This document shows, one piece after another, positions 11,391 to 25,259 of a stretch of 64,000 nt of DNA. The stretch's first letter is position 1; each line of letters opens with the position of its first letter. The stretch lies in assembly GCF_024868665.1 (NCBI RefSeq), contig NC_079890.1:1592573-1656572 (forward strand). The letters run 5' to 3'. The DNA comes from Triplophysa rosa (Eukaryota; Chordata; Actinopteri; Cypriniformes; Nemacheilidae). The notes below the pieces were generated by a model. That model was given only the letters and a program-made list of their open reading frames with translations. It was not told where the DNA came from and ran no database searches. The translations under genes were made by a program, and so were the position numbers.

Positions 11391-12251
11391 CAAAAGGACG
11401 CAAACGGGGCTGTAAAATAGCATGTCCACGTGACTCGTGCCGTATATTTCAAGTGTCTTGAAGGCATAAGGATGAATAAAAATAGAATTCGTTATTTGAT
11501 GAAAGTCAAATTTGTGGTTTGGTTCCAAAAAACTGTCATGGGGAGTTTGAACAACATTTGCACGAGTAAACAATGACCAAAGATGACCCTGAAACATAAG
11601 TATGCAATGTTTGGTTAATGCTCAACGTACAGTAAATAACGTTCTCACGAGGCACCAAAGTTACCTTTAAATGTCCGTTTCACTAAACCAAATGTGTTTT
11701 TGTGTAGCTTTAGTTTAACTAGCTTTAACTAACTTGCTTAGCAAGAGTCTCTCCAAAAACTGCTTTCCCACAACAGCTTCTCTGAAAAAAATGACAGTTT
11801 ATGTAAATGTCAACTTTAGCGCCCCCTGTGGCAATGCTGAGAATGCAACGCATACATTTCTTAGGAATTGTAGTCTGACAAAATTGCACAAAACAATGCA
11901 CGAATTAAACCAGACTAGCCGGTAGCGTTTACGTTCACGTGTTTAGGCCTAACATAGTGCATCTGAAATAAATATTTTTGAATTTAAAAAACACATTAGC
12001 ACACTTTGTGTTATGTTTAGGTTTGGTCCAGGCTGAGGTCTTCTCTACTGAAAGGACTTCAAAACTTTGTGTGCTTCGGTTGCGTTCTGATTTCTCATGT
12101 GTGTAAATGTGCATGGAATCATAAGCCGATGACAAACATGTCGATTCCATCTGGGTTTCAGATTTTACTGCTTGATTTATAAATGCATATGAAAGTTTAG
12201 CTGAGGTCATGTCTGAATGTTTCCTCCAGGGATGAGTGACTTCATGCCGAC

Positions 12252-14005
<1,754 letters not shown>

Positions 14006-14321
14006 TTAAAGGGACAGTTCACCCAAAAATTAAAATTCTGTCATCACTTACTCATCCTCAAGTTGTTTCAAACAACTGTACTGTTGAACACATAAAAAAG
14101 TAATTTGGAAGAACCAAACCAAACACTTCTGGGGCACAATTGACTTCCATAGTAGGGGGAAAGCTACTATGGCAGTCAAAGGTGCCCCAAAACTGTATGA
14201 TATTCCACATTTTTCAAAATATCTTCTTTTGTGTTCAACAAAACAAAGACATTTATACAGATTTGGAACAACTTAAGGGTGAGTAAACGATGACAGAATT
14301 TTCACTTGAATGCACTTTTAA
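14006..14321. mobile_element. TTAA-flanked foldback MITE (same family as 4151)
   Basis: The left end ttaaagggacagttcaccca is intact. The arms carry gtgttcaacaaaacaaagac and aggtgagtaaa-type words in inverse order. The right end is eroded (tgcacttttaa). About 316 bp. Confidence 0.8.
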
Positions 14322-14329
14322 ACCGTGTT

Positions 14330-15000
14330 AAGGGTTCCTGAAACGTCACCGCCCATCGCACGCCAATGTCACAATCCCTCCCTCCACCGCAAACCCCAGA
14401 GCCTCAGGGCTAGTGAAATGAAATCTGTTTTAATAATGCAACAAACTTCCAGTCTGACTTCACCCCGAGCCGTACATCATGTCACCCGCATCAGCAGGTT
14501 TGAGGATTTCCCCACATTCATCAAGACGGCGAACCGGTCCAACCTTTATACGGCCATGCTGTTGATTCTTATTTAGAAACAGTAATTACTATTCACTCGA
14601 GTACGGACCAACAGTAACCTTGGCAACGGCATTAGCAATTTAATGGAAAATTGCTGCTGTCCCCGTCAACCAAAAAACATGAGCGAGGAAAACCTTTCAT
14701 CTCCGAGTTAATCCGAGTGCGAGACCTGTGGACACGGTCTGGGACTTTCAAAGATTGTCCTCGGTCGCTCGTAGATGGCCTTACAAAATCATTTAATAGC
14801 GAGAAATTGGCGAATAAAAAGAGCTTTCACAGACAGTAAGAAAGAAAAAAAGTGTGTTCTCAGAGATTATTGTCGATAACAAGATGGCTTTCCCTCATTA
14901 ATCTGCTGGAGCCGTCTCATTTAAAAGGAGATAAAAAAGTTGATAAATAGGTTTAGTTTTCGCCGTCTGTTGCCGAGTTAGTCACCGGAACCAAATACAA
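14330..15000. other. candidate conserved non-coding block
   Basis: Unique-looking sequence without repeat motifs, with even base composition and homeodomain-type cores (cagtaattacta, agcaatttaatgg, ccctcattaatctgc). Small frames inside resemble no protein. It could be a regulatory element of ctxnd1 or arnt2, but this is inference from composition only. Confidence 0.3.
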
Positions 15001-15032
15001 ATGAAAAATGACGCTGTCATTTGATGTATATG

Positions 15033-15777
15033 CAGGGCTGGGAAGGTTACTTTTAAAACGTATTTCACTACAGATTACAAAATACATGATTTAAAAAGTA
15101 ATCTGTAACGTATTTTGTTAGATTACACAAATTTTGTAACTTAATCTAAATACTTTAGAATACTTTGGAATACTAATGGTATATGGGTACAAAAAAAACC
15201 AAAGGGATCACCAAACAGAGGACTTTCCTCTGCTTATTATTTTAAACAACATCAATTTGACAGTTATCCCTCATTGGACATTATATTCCACAATTCTAAG
15301 AAAAGAAGTCAGAATTATGAGATATAAACTCACAACTGTGAGAAAAAGTCAGAATTGTGAGACAAAAAGTCGCAATGACCTAAAAAATTACTTAAACAAG
15401 AAACTCACAGACAACTACCAGTACTAAATAATATTAACATGCAATTTCTATGAACCCAGATCCCTCTTATTTTGTTAAAATTATTCAAATGTTGCATATT
15501 CGGCAAGGGGTATGAAACTTATGAGCATGACTGAGTTTAGGATGCTTTTGCAGATTGTGAGAGTCAGAGAATAACCAATTGCTGTTCACCTGTTACAGTT
15601 CATATTAATGTTTAAATGAAATAAATGACATTAAAATTCCAAGTAATCCCTTTAATCTAAAATACTTTTCGGATGTAACTGTAATTTGATTAGTACCCAT
15701 TTAAAAGTAACTGTAATGAAATACATATTTTAAATCCGTAACTAAGTTACATGTATTTCGTACACTCCCCAGCCCTG
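15033..15777. mobile_element. non-autonomous hAT element with 8-bp target duplication
   Basis: The ends are cagggctggg and ccccagccctg (CAG...CTG). The flanks carry an exact 8-bp direct repeat, tgtatatg, at 15025-15032 and 15778-15785, as expected for hAT insertion. The subterminal regions are inverse complements over a longer stretch (ttacttttaaaa, gtatttca, taatctgtaac). The middle holds a short tandem run of agtcagaattgtgag-type units (about 15305-15375). No transposase frame, so it was mobilised in trans. Confidence 0.85.
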
Positions 15778-15785
15778 TGTATATG

Positions 15786-15925
15786 GTGGTGAGATGATGG
15801 TTAGAACATGGCGTTAGCAACGCCAAGGTCATGGGTTCGATCCCAGGGATTGCACATATCCTCAGAAACAAATGTATAGTATACAATGTAAGTCGCTTTG
15901 GATAAAAGTGTCTGCCAAATGCTAA
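15786..15925 (+). mobile_element. tRNA-derived SINE
   Basis: The head resembles a tRNA gene: gatggttagaacatggcgtt, then a B-box-like ggttcgatcc at 15834-15843. The tail is gtaagtcgctttggataaaa with gtctgccaaatgc, shared with the fragment at 8480. About 140 bp. It looks like a V-SINE-type fish element; the family name is tentative. Confidence 0.75.
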
Positions 15926-17650
15926 ATTTTTTATGTATAAATCACAGAAACTGAAAATACGCAAGACATTTTATATTTTTAAGTTCCTTTCGAAGTGAAA
16001 TCAAACAAGAGACATTCCTTCAGATTTAAGGCACTTCCACCAATATGAATCAATGATTTTGATGACACCATCCTGCACTTCAGCTTCTCGTCAGATTCCT
16101 GACTGTGATGTAGACTAAACGCTATTGGCTGTTTTCAAAGGGGGAGGGGCCACTCAATATGTCTGCACATTGTTTTCCATGGCTTTAACTCTTTATCATC
16201 ATTCAATTATTTTCTAGACGTTTTTTGTCATTACAGGGTCTTTGCTGTCAGAGATAAATTATTTTTCCGGCTGTTATCATTTAAGTGTAATAGTGTGAGA
16301 CACACGCAGTGTTGGGATAATTGCCTCCGGTGATTAAAGACTGGGGTATTGAGGGTATTGAGGTGAATAAACTGGGATTGAAGATTAGGACAGTCAGAGT
16401 GTTTTATGTGTGTGTGAGAGGCAGAAATGACAATGTCACTCAAGAACGACATCAACAATAATTTAATTTATGGGTGACTACGCGAGAAAATACACCAGAC
16501 GTGTAAGAGTCTGTGTTCTGGGTTGGATTATTTGTCACTTATCGTACTTAATGACTGACGATAGGAAGTCGCAAGGAATTTAGAGAATCTGGTTAAAATT
16601 TTTGTTCACAATTCATGATTCCGTTCACATCACAGCCATGAATAAGCTACGCTCAGTTACAGGTGATGTGTGGGGGAGGGGCTTTTAAATTCTAGACAGC
16701 ATCTGATTGGACAAAAAACTGAGCAGTGCAGGATGAGTCATCATCAAAAAGTTTATTTTAAATGTATATATCTGATAGAAGTTAATACTGTCAACAGGGA
16801 TGTGCTGATAGACTCGGCTCATGATTTGATAAATTACATAATACTGGGTTCACTTTATCTTAGTATCAAGATATTTTAACAAGTTTTAAAAAAATACTTG
16901 ATATAGAATAGACAACATTCACGGTTTAATTAAAGTTGAATAAGTCTATCACAGAAAAATAAAACTGAATTTTCAAATCAAATTAAAAATGAAGAAATTT
17001 AGAAATTTAAACAAAGAGAGAGAACTTCTTATAGCAACAATAAAACGTTATATATGCATCACAACCACCTGGATTCAACCGATGTCATATGGTCATATTG
17101 TCATATTGTGTATCGCTATATAGTGTATTTTTTGTATTGCGAAATATTGTTCAACTGGTATTTAAAAAAAGGAAAAATTCTCGAGCCTAATCATGGCCCA
17201 TCTGTCAGAAATGAAAAAAGATGGAGAGGACATCTGCTGTCTTCAAACACACACAAACACACACCCACACACAGTGTTAGCCCAAAAGCTTTGGCTTTTA
17301 CAGTGTCTTCTATGGGGATTAGAGACACTTCACACGGGTGAGCAGAACATTCATCAGTTTCATTTGTTGGGGTCTTTTTATCAACCCTGAGGAGCGATTG
17401 TCTCATTACACCTCTCACACTTTCTGCCTTTACTCTCTTTCTCTTCATTTCTCTTCAGCTTCTTTCTTTCTCCATTTATTCCCAATTACTGTCTCTCGCT
17501 TGTGTTCGTATCTCTCTATAATTCTATAATTCAGTTGCAATCTGAATGAACTGAAATGCAATTTGAAGAATTTCCTTAGTCCAACCCAAGCATCAAGAAA
17601 TTGTGAAATTAAAAAGAGTGAATTAGGATGGTAAATCCATTTTAGTTTTT
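15926..17650. other. intergenic or ctxnd1 intron, no gene recognised
   Basis: Mixed composition with a short (AC)n-like stretch near 17248-17275. No coding or repeat family is recognised. Confidence 0.35.
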
Positions 17651-17916
17651 GGTGACACTTCAGTATAGGGAGCAATTCTCACTATTAGCTAGTTGTTATT
17701 AGCATGCCTGTTATTGGCATATTGGCTGTTTATTAGTACTTATAAAGCACATATTCTGCATGACCATACTCTACATCCCTAATCCTACCCAATACCTTAA
17801 CCTAACAACTACCTTACTAACTATTAATAAGCAACAAATTAAGAGTTTACTGGGGGAAAAGTCGTAGTTAAGGGTTTGTTAATAGCGAGAATAGCTCCCG
17901 ATACTGAAGTATGACC
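17651..17916. mobile_element. MITE with GGTGACACTTCAGTA inverted ends
   Basis: The left end ggtgacacttcagtataggg and the right end ctcccgatactgaagtatgacc pair as imperfect terminal inverted repeats around about 266 bp. Internal words (ctagttgttattagcatgcc, ctaatcctacccaatacctt) are familiar from fish genomes. Non-coding. Confidence 0.65.
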
Positions 17917-18486
17917 TAGTTCTTTCACATTCAAATATGAATACAATCCTATTTGCAGTCTAAATTGATTGTAACCTTATTCATAGTGGAGAAGGACAAC
18001 CCTATCAAACAAAAGTGAGAAGGGTTTCACTTTTTACAAAACGAGCAGAGTGCAACCAATTCCAGTGCAGTTTTTGTACTTGCTCAAAAAAAAGGTAATT
18101 TTCCTTTGGTGATCACATTTTTTGTAGCAAAGGCATAATTTTTGCTTATTCTATTTTTAAAATGATGTCGTTTATAATACAGTGTCACCAGGTTTGGTCC
18201 CTGCTGAAATGCAAACAAACCCACAAGAGTCCTCTCCGGGCTAGTGGTAGTTTCAATACTGACAGTTTTGTTGAGTCATGAATACTCAACAAAGTCTTTG
18301 CCCTCTAAAAAGTGTTTGCCTCTTAACACAGAAACACGCTGTTCAGTCTGGCCAATGCATTCTTGAGTTTTTGTGGCGGTAACAAACTTGAAAACTCATG
18401 GGGGCGATAGAGGTACTTTACTAGTAGTTAGCTTCACACATATACAAACTAACTTATTAAGATTATTTTAAAATGGTTGCTGATAA

Positions 18487-18855
18487 GTCTCATGGGAATT
18501 TGTAACTATTCTAGTATGAGGTGATTATTTAATTAATAAATTCTTTATGAGGTGATTTGCTTTTATGCCAGCCATGGTTAGGATTATGGGTGGGGCTTCG
18601 GAATTGCTTTTTTTGCGCAATTCGAATTCCTATGCAATAGTTAAGAATTCTCATGAGATCAGGTTGTTCTGTATCACGTACAGTGTACGTTGTGAGAGAA
18701 AGCAATACTGAATTCCCACCCCTAACCCCGCCCCTAAACCTAATGCCACTGGCTCGGAAGCAAATCGTACCAAAATGTACGAATGAGATTGTACGAATTA
18801 TTACTAATTAGCCACCTCGTAAAATAGTTACGAATCCCAGTGAGATTGTGTTGGC
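18487..18855. repeat. foldback dispersed repeat
   Basis: tctcatgggaatttgtaact with a nearby gaggtga block on the left is matched in inverse complement by cacctcgtaaaatagttacg and aatcccagtgagatt on the right. About 370 bp, non-coding. Confidence 0.55.
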
Positions 18856-19379
18856 TGTACCATAACAGTTATGGTAAAAGTAAAAACTGACTGAGAAAGT
18901 AAACAGTATAAGCGATATGGTGGCAACCTTATGAATGCAACATTGAGTCATTATTTGTGTTTTGTACAATGTATAAAATCCTGCTTTCGAAAGAAGATCA
19001 AACAGTGCAAACAGTATATGTTCGTTTGTGAAAAGTGTTTGTGTGCGCCTGTTCGAAGAGCTTGTATTCTGTTATTCTCTTAACAGAATGCTGTTGTGGC
19101 ATTCTAGCAAATGAAAGCAAGATGAGATTGCAAGTAAAGGCTTGATTCCAGCACAACATTAGTCAGTGTCACATCTGTTTTCACCTCGCGCTTCATCAGA
19201 GCCACTTTTGCCAATAATGATGAGTTTAATCATTTCTAAACAGCAAACAGATCTTCCCTTCACCACTTTAACACACTGGTTCATTTATCAGAGACAGCAG
19301 ACAGTAGTAGTGAAGTATTTTTACTCAAGTACACTTATTTATGCTTTAAATTATTTTTTTAATTAAATTTGTTATTTAC

Positions 19380-19925
19380 GAGGGGGACAAAAGAAAACAC
19401 CCACGATGGGGTAATACACGGACACGACTTAAATACAAAACTGAAAAATAAACACTTCCCACGAGGGGGATAAACCAAGGGTACTAAATAACAAGACTAA
19501 CGATTAGACAGGAACCGAACTAAATAACAAACATGACACAACGTCAAACTAACTAAAATGAATGAAACAAGGCAGGGCAGTCAAACAGGCGGGGTCAGGA
19601 ACAATATAACAGGACAGGATAACGAAACAGGCAATATCAAAACTCACAAAGAATGTACGGCAAACAAGGTAGAAGCACGCCGAACAACGTAGTACAAACG
19701 AGCACGGGACAATAGACACGAGGGCATTTTAAAGGGTAACTAACAAGAGAGATAACAATGGGCAGGTGAGGGTAATGAAACACAGGTGGGAAGCGGGGCG
19801 GGGCCAAAGACCGGAGAGAACGCACATTATGTCGTGCTCCTCTCCACTCAAAAACATGAGGTTCTGTCATGATTCTGCCACTTGGTCAAGAAAGGCAAGA
19901 CAAGATGGGACAGAACCATGACACA
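19380..19925 (-). repeat. retroelement-like dispersed repeat (possible solo LTR)
   Basis: On the minus strand it opens with a tgtcatggttctgtccc-type start and is T-rich with phrases such as gccccgccc, ctcacctg and tgttatttag. Fish LTR sequences look like this, in my recollection. No pol or gag frame is present, and the exact ends were not proven. Confidence 0.35.
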
Positions 19926-19940
19926 TAACTTTGTCTTCAG

Positions 19941-20240
19941 AGGTGTACGGAGACCTTACATAATGAAGCGTTATGTTTTTATTATCTTAGAATGAGCTAT
20001 TTCTATCTACATACACCGCGGGTCCATTTACAACGAATTCGTCATGTTGTTTCTACAGTAGCCCTGAACGGACAAAATGCTCTACAGAACGCGTTTCATA
20101 AACATGTTATCTCGTTCAGGAAAGAAGCGAAAAAGTGACGACATCTTAATTCTCTCTCAGCCTCCACAGTGCTTCGAAAGGGAGGACTGGAGTGAACTGT
20201 TGGTTGCAATTCACAACATTACCGCTAGATGCCGCTAAAA
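19941..20240 (-). repeat. dispersed repeat, relative of 55228
   Basis: In inverse complement this block carries ggttgcgaattgcaacca-like text, gacccgcggtgtatgtagat and aatagctcattctaag, as does 55228-55470 on the plus strand. The two share order and orientation, so they are copies of one element. Confidence 0.65.
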
Positions 20241-20277
20241 TTACACAATGGTCCTTTCATTTTTTACCATCTCTGAT

Positions 20278-20405
20278 ATTTATGCGTCTGGTAAATGGTT
20301 TCATCCGAAACAACATACAGTGCAATGTATAGATTGTTTTATTCTGTGAATCGAACCCATGACCTTTGTGTTACTAACACAATGCTCTACCAATTGAATT
20401 TGCAA
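20278..20405 (-). mobile_element. diverged tRNA-derived SINE, minus strand
   Basis: On the minus strand: caattggtagagcattgtgt (tRNA-like head), then a B-box-like gggttcgattc, and a 3' part with ttaccagacgcataaat that resembles the SINE tail at 15900. It is more diverged than the copy at 15786. Confidence 0.55.
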
Positions 20406-21309
20406 AGTGGAAAATTACAATAATGGTGTAAAGAAAAAAACGTTCTATTTATTCTTCATCAATGTCATTCACCGCAGTGAAAATTATTGTTGAAGCTGAA
20501 TGTACATTGATCACCGATACTTCTTTCAAACACATCTTAGTTTCCAATGGCTTCCCAGAGACTGAAGTCTACAGAATAAATGTTATCGTGTGGTGCGCTC
20601 AAATACTTGCATTACATACTAAAATATAATGCATAAAGTATTTTAATAGACAAAAAATGACACTTCAAATTCAACTCCATACATCTCATATCTTTGTCTC
20701 TCATTCTTTCTCCTCTTGCATACATCGCTCGCTCGCTCCTGCCATTCTCTCGACCTCTGTCTGGCAGGATGGTTCATATCTTGGCACTTACAAAAAGCTC
20801 ACAGAATTAATTTCCTACAATATATAACACACATCAACCCAGTAAACCACAGGTGCAGACCCAACAGTTTAAAGGTTCATTTACGTTCACCTTCAGCACT
20901 AAATTCCGCTGACCGTCTACGATTTAAAGAGGCACAGGGTTTATTGTGAGGAGGGAAAACAGGGAAGAGTTCATGTATGACGCTGTTAGCACAAACAGCG
21001 AAGGTGCAAGATGACACAAGACGTCAAGAGTATGAAAATGATGAAGTGATGGTTTAATACATTTTCATCGTCACGATTTGAGGCACAAACACCAGTGCCT
21101 GACACCAACACACATGCTCTCTAAAGGAACTTTTTTCTGTTTATATATTCAAGTTGTTATGCTTGGTTTTACTTATTTCATGTATATTTTATATCAGCAG
21201 AGTTGAGATAGATTTCCTTACCATTTCAAACTTCACATGAATGAAATCTTTGTTTGTTGAGTGAAAGCTGATATAATAGATTAAAATGGTGCATTTCTTT
21301 ATAAATAGG
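20406..21309. other. intergenic or ctxnd1 intron, no feature recognised
   Basis: No gene or repeat family was identified. Confidence 0.35.
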
Positions 21310-22139
21310 CCTGGGCCCATATTCACAAAACATCTTAAGGATAAAAGTAGCTCCGAACTTGCTGATTTAGGAGAAACTCTTAAAAATAATGGGCGTGTCT
21401 GTCATAATTTTAGGACTCCTACATTTTTTTGCTAAGAGTATTTCACAAAGCGTTTTAGCGCTAAAACTAGCTCCTAAACCTGTGAGACGTAAGGAGTAGT
21501 GAAGAGAACTCTTAAGTCACTAAGACCAACTCACAACAATCCTAAAATGGCTGTAACACCTCAGTCTGCCTTGAAACCTAAACATTTGAGAAAGATTTCA
21601 TGACAATGAGCGTAACCATAAAGACTAATATCTGCTAACTGTTTATGGGACGGGCAAATGCTTACAATTAGCTGAACATTTACTTTATATGAACATATAG
21701 ATTATTTGCAAAAGATAACTCCTTTTTTAAAATAATTCAAAAATCATGTGTTTATTGTGTTTTATTGTATTTGTTAGCTTTATTTTTTTTAAGTTATTGT
21801 TACTTAATAAAAAACAATAAAAAGCAAACGGTTTGATTGATATTAATTGGAATGCACAATAAAAACTTGAATTTTGAAAAAAAAAGAGTTATCTGTTTTT
21901 GTAAATTAACTCTTTACTTGTTGAATTAGTAACTTAATGTGTATATTTTATCATCTTAATTTGAATACGGCAATAATTATATATGAAAATATTTTATTTT
22001 AAGATCTTAATTAATAATATTTATATGACTAAATGACTGACAGAGACCCATCCTCTATCATCCAATCACTGTGGTCATTGTCAGTAAGCTTGCTGACATC
22101 ATCCATAGCAACGAGGTCAACCCCGCCCTTTTTCTTAGG
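21310..22139. repeat. dispersed DNA-transposon-like repeat
   Basis: It opens with gggcccatattcacaaaaca and ttaaggataaaagtagctcc, a left end I recall from many fish loci, followed by an AT-rich centre. A partial relative sits at about 29550-29730 (shared tttgattgatatta and gaatgcacaataaaaa). No transposase frame. It could be Harbinger- or Helitron-like; not resolved. Confidence 0.5.
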
Positions 22140-22542
22140 TTAAAGTCCCCGTGGACCGGAAGTTTTTACTTCCGTATTCTGACACATTTCCGAGTGAAAA
22201 GGAATTTCAAAGGAGAAAATTAGTGGGCGTGGCTTGCGTTTTTCATTGCGAATTGATTGGATGTGTAAAAACAGCTCATTGATTTTGAAATGAAACTGGT
22301 AGCAGACTGACAGTTGAAGGGGAGGAGTTAACGGATGCACCGCACAAGCCGTCTAATTTACGTCATTTGAGATAGAGAGTCATTTCAGGGCAGAAGTGCA
22401 TTTTCAGATTTTAACTGAAGATTATGAGGGCACATGAATTTTAAAAAGAAAATGACCCACATTGAAAAGATATTTACAATAAACGCTGCAATATTTCATG
22501 AAAAAATAAGAATTGTCATTTTTAATTTCACTGGGACTTTAA
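22140..22542. mobile_element. TTAA-flanked MITE, copy 1
   Basis: The ends are ttaaagtccccgtg and cactgggactttaa, a terminal inverted repeat with TTAA tips. The second copy at 32503-32902 is highly similar across its length (for example gtgggcgtggcttgcgtttt and cgctgcaatatttc). About 400 bp, non-coding. Confidence 0.85.
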
Positions 22543-22940
22543 GATTTCTTTCTGTTCATTAGTAAAAGTTTGAGTTGGTCCAAATCTGTATAAATGTCTT
22601 TGTTCTGATGAACACAGAGAAAGATATTTGGAAGAATGCTTATAACCAAACAGATCTCGACACCCATTGACTCCCATAGTAGGAAAATGACAATGGTAGT
22701 CAAAAGTGCCCCAGAACTGTTTGCTGTCCTACATTCTTCAAAATATCTTCTGTTGTGTTCAACAGAATAAAAAAAATGATGAAGCAATTTTTCCTATGGG
22801 AGTCAGTGGGGGGCAAGATCTGTTTGGTTGCAAGCATTCTTCCAAATATCTTTCTCTGTGTTCATCAGAACAAAGACATTTATACAGATTTGGAACAACT
22901 CGAAGGTGAGTAAATGATGACAGAATTTTCATTTTGGAAA
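22543..22940. mobile_element. truncated foldback MITE, Angel-like
   Basis: It shares the arm words tctttgttctgatgaacaca, gaaagatatttggaagaatg and ggaacaactcgaaggtgagt with the family at 4151 and 61695. The TTAA end and first bases are missing on the left, exactly where the preceding MITE ends. Confidence 0.75.
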
Positions 22941-24141
22941 GTTTTATAAAATGTTTTATCAAAAGAGGATTCCTCATTCAGTGAAAATTATTGTGCAAAA
23001 GTGTCTTTTATAATGTAGCTACTTTCTGTTACTGATTTAGTTCTTACACACACATATATAGTACATAATTGAAGATCTCCTAAATTTTTAACATCAACAA
23101 CATCCACATTTTAAGATCTATTTAACATCAAATTTGTCACTTTTTTGAGATGTTGTCCTGCATCTTTCCAGGTCATAGAGCAGTTGTTTCTTCACTTTGA
23201 GGCGTTATTTCGATTATGCGTCTGGTTTAAGAAAATATAACTTATACAATATATTTGTTTGAAAGTGTTATTCTCATTCATATAAGAAATGTGACTTCAA
23301 TTTGATTTATAACTCATAAAAGGAGCTGTGCAATATTCCAGAATACATGTATTTATGCTTAATAGGCATATCAGCGTGCAGTAAAACGCATTGAGGTGCT
23401 CTGGTGTTTCTGTATATGTGTGATAATTAATACAGCTCACCGAAAAATTCTGTTGACTGTCGCATAAGAGAAAAGGTCTTTCTTTCTGTCTTTTTCAGAA
23501 AGGACTCATTTAATACTTTTTGATACCTCTTTCTTATTCTGTTATTTAAATGTCTACCTTTTTTAAAATCTCTTTTTACACTACGTTTTAATGTCTATTT
23601 TCATATATTTCCATATCTTACTATTTCACTATTTAATATCTCACAACAGATATCTTACTTTTCTTTGTAAACACTAAGTATTTGCTTACACCAAGTTGTA
23701 GCTTGTAGTTTACGCCTTTGAAATTTCAGAAACTTTCTGCATTCCCTTTTGCACAAAGAAAAATCTATCAAAGATTAAGTCAATAATTCCCGACACCACA
23801 CCAGCATCCATTTCAATGAAACATGCAGAAGAGAATCGGCTCTTGACATGAGTCCAGGCGGCTTAGCATCGTGACCTACAGTAACCGCACTTGAGGCTCT
23901 CAGTTCTGGCTCATCAAGGCTGATGTGAGGGATGGGATGCAAGGCAGAGCATCAGAGCGTGGAAAGGCATGTTGCCGTGGTGACAAGGGGTGAAAAAAGA
24001 AAATAGTCCTACCTGAACTCACATCCCGTGGAGCAGAAAGTGTAGATAAAGTGCGTTGGAATACTGAGGCAGTGGGTGCTGCTACTGCAGCGCTCCAGCG
24101 CTTACTGTTACTGCATTGCTTCTTAAGACAGACACAGACAC
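22941..24141. other. intergenic or ctxnd1 intron, no feature recognised
   Basis: AT-rich to about 23760, then more balanced. The stretch 23770-24110 (gacaccacaccagcatccat onward) looks unique. No gene is recognised. Confidence 0.35.
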
Positions 24142-24146
24142 AGAGC

Positions 24147-24182
<36 letters not shown>

Positions 24183-24194
24183 GAGAGAGAGAGA
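24142..24194. repeat. (GA)n microsatellite
   Basis: A GA run interrupted once by GGGA. Confidence 0.9.
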
Positions 24195-24599
24195 TGTATA
24201 GTATAGTGAGAGCATGTGCAAGTGAGGTGGAGAGGATAAACAGAAACTTTTTTTGTTCGGATTTGTTAAGTCTTCAATCAAAAGTCAATATCATTGAAGA
24301 TCTCAACATATGTACTCAAGCATTTCTCATCAAATTGACCCAAATCCAGATTATTTTACCTTAATCTATATTCAGTATACATCTCCATACTCTTCATGTA
24401 TTTCAACAATTTCGCTCTCATTTGTTTTTGTTTTTACTCTCCTAAGCAACACTATCTGAGACTTATATTGAGACACAGAGAAACCTCCTCAGTTATGAAA
24501 GAGCAAACCTCAAAACAACCAAGCAGCAACCAATCATTTTATACTGTATAAATGAGCACAACTCACAACTCATTCTCGCGATTATCGAGCAGTCGTACA

Positions 24600-24890
24600 C
24601 AGTATGTGTGAATATATGCGTCTGGTGGTGATGCTGATAGAAGAAGACAGCCGGCAGACTCTCTCACCTCACCTCAGTGTTCTGGATGTTTCTGTCAGAG
24701 ACCTGCGCTGTGCGCTCGTGCGCTGTCGGTACAGGTGCTGCGCGGTCTGCCGGCTGTCATCGTTCCCGACTGCCCCGAAAACACACCGCCTTAACAAGGA
24801 CAAACAAGAGCTCAGTGAGCAAACGAAGCCTGTGCGGGGGTTAAGAAGAACACCTCGGCAAAAATCACAGTTCTGACTTTATTTTTCACC
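24600..24890 (-). promoter_or_regulatory. candidate ctxnd1 promoter and non-coding first exon
   Basis: A CpG-rich island in AT-rich surroundings. On the minus strand it ends in aacactgag followed by gtgaggtgagagag, giving two overlapping strong donors (after 24673 or 24668), while the ctxnd1 coding exon needs an upstream donor. A TATA-like aaaaataaag lies upstream on the minus strand near 24880. The plus-strand 90-codon frame here resembles no protein. Inference only. Confidence 0.4.
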
Positions 24891-25076
24891 CTCAAATCCA
24901 TTCAAACCATTTGCGCAGCTACTTTTCACAGGAGCGCAAATGGAGAAACGTGGCTCTTTTATCATACAATGACATTTTATTGACCACATTTGTCCAATTT
25001 AAAAACATGACGGAAACACGCCGTCAAAGTTGTTTACAGGCTATGATTTGTGTGCTTGCTTGTGTTAAGGCGTAAT

Positions 25077-25250
25077 ACACTACAAGACTTTTGCTCAGAT
25101 TTTCAGTCCGGACCTGTTGCAGAAAGTCTTTGCCAGTCTGCAGATTTGATCAGTTAGTGTGTTTCTATCTGAAACTTTCAAAAAGTCTGCAAGTGTATGA
25201 TGTCTAGTTTAAAACGAATCTGTTCAGATTTTAAAAGTCTTGTAGTGTGT
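25077..25250. mobile_element. short MITE, ACACTACAAGACTTTT ends, copy A
   Basis: The left end acactacaagacttttgct is mirrored by aaaagtcttgtagtgt on the right. The same 170-bp element appears inverted at 33081-33252 (shared tgatcagttagtgtgtttct and ctgaaactttc in opposite orientation). Confidence 0.8.
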
Positions 25251-25259
25251 TCCAGGCAT

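Noticed and set aside
15790..15860. Possible functional tRNA gene
   Set aside because: Has a B-box-like motif but no full cloverleaf, and the SINE tail follows directly, so it is a SINE head.
22539..22977. Several 66-82 codon frames on both strands
   Set aside because: All lie within foldback MITE arms, whose two strands give similar peptides.
24604..24876. 90-codon plus-strand frame in CpG-rich sequence
   Set aside because: No similarity to known proteins; the opposite strand offers a better explanation as a ctxnd1 first exon.
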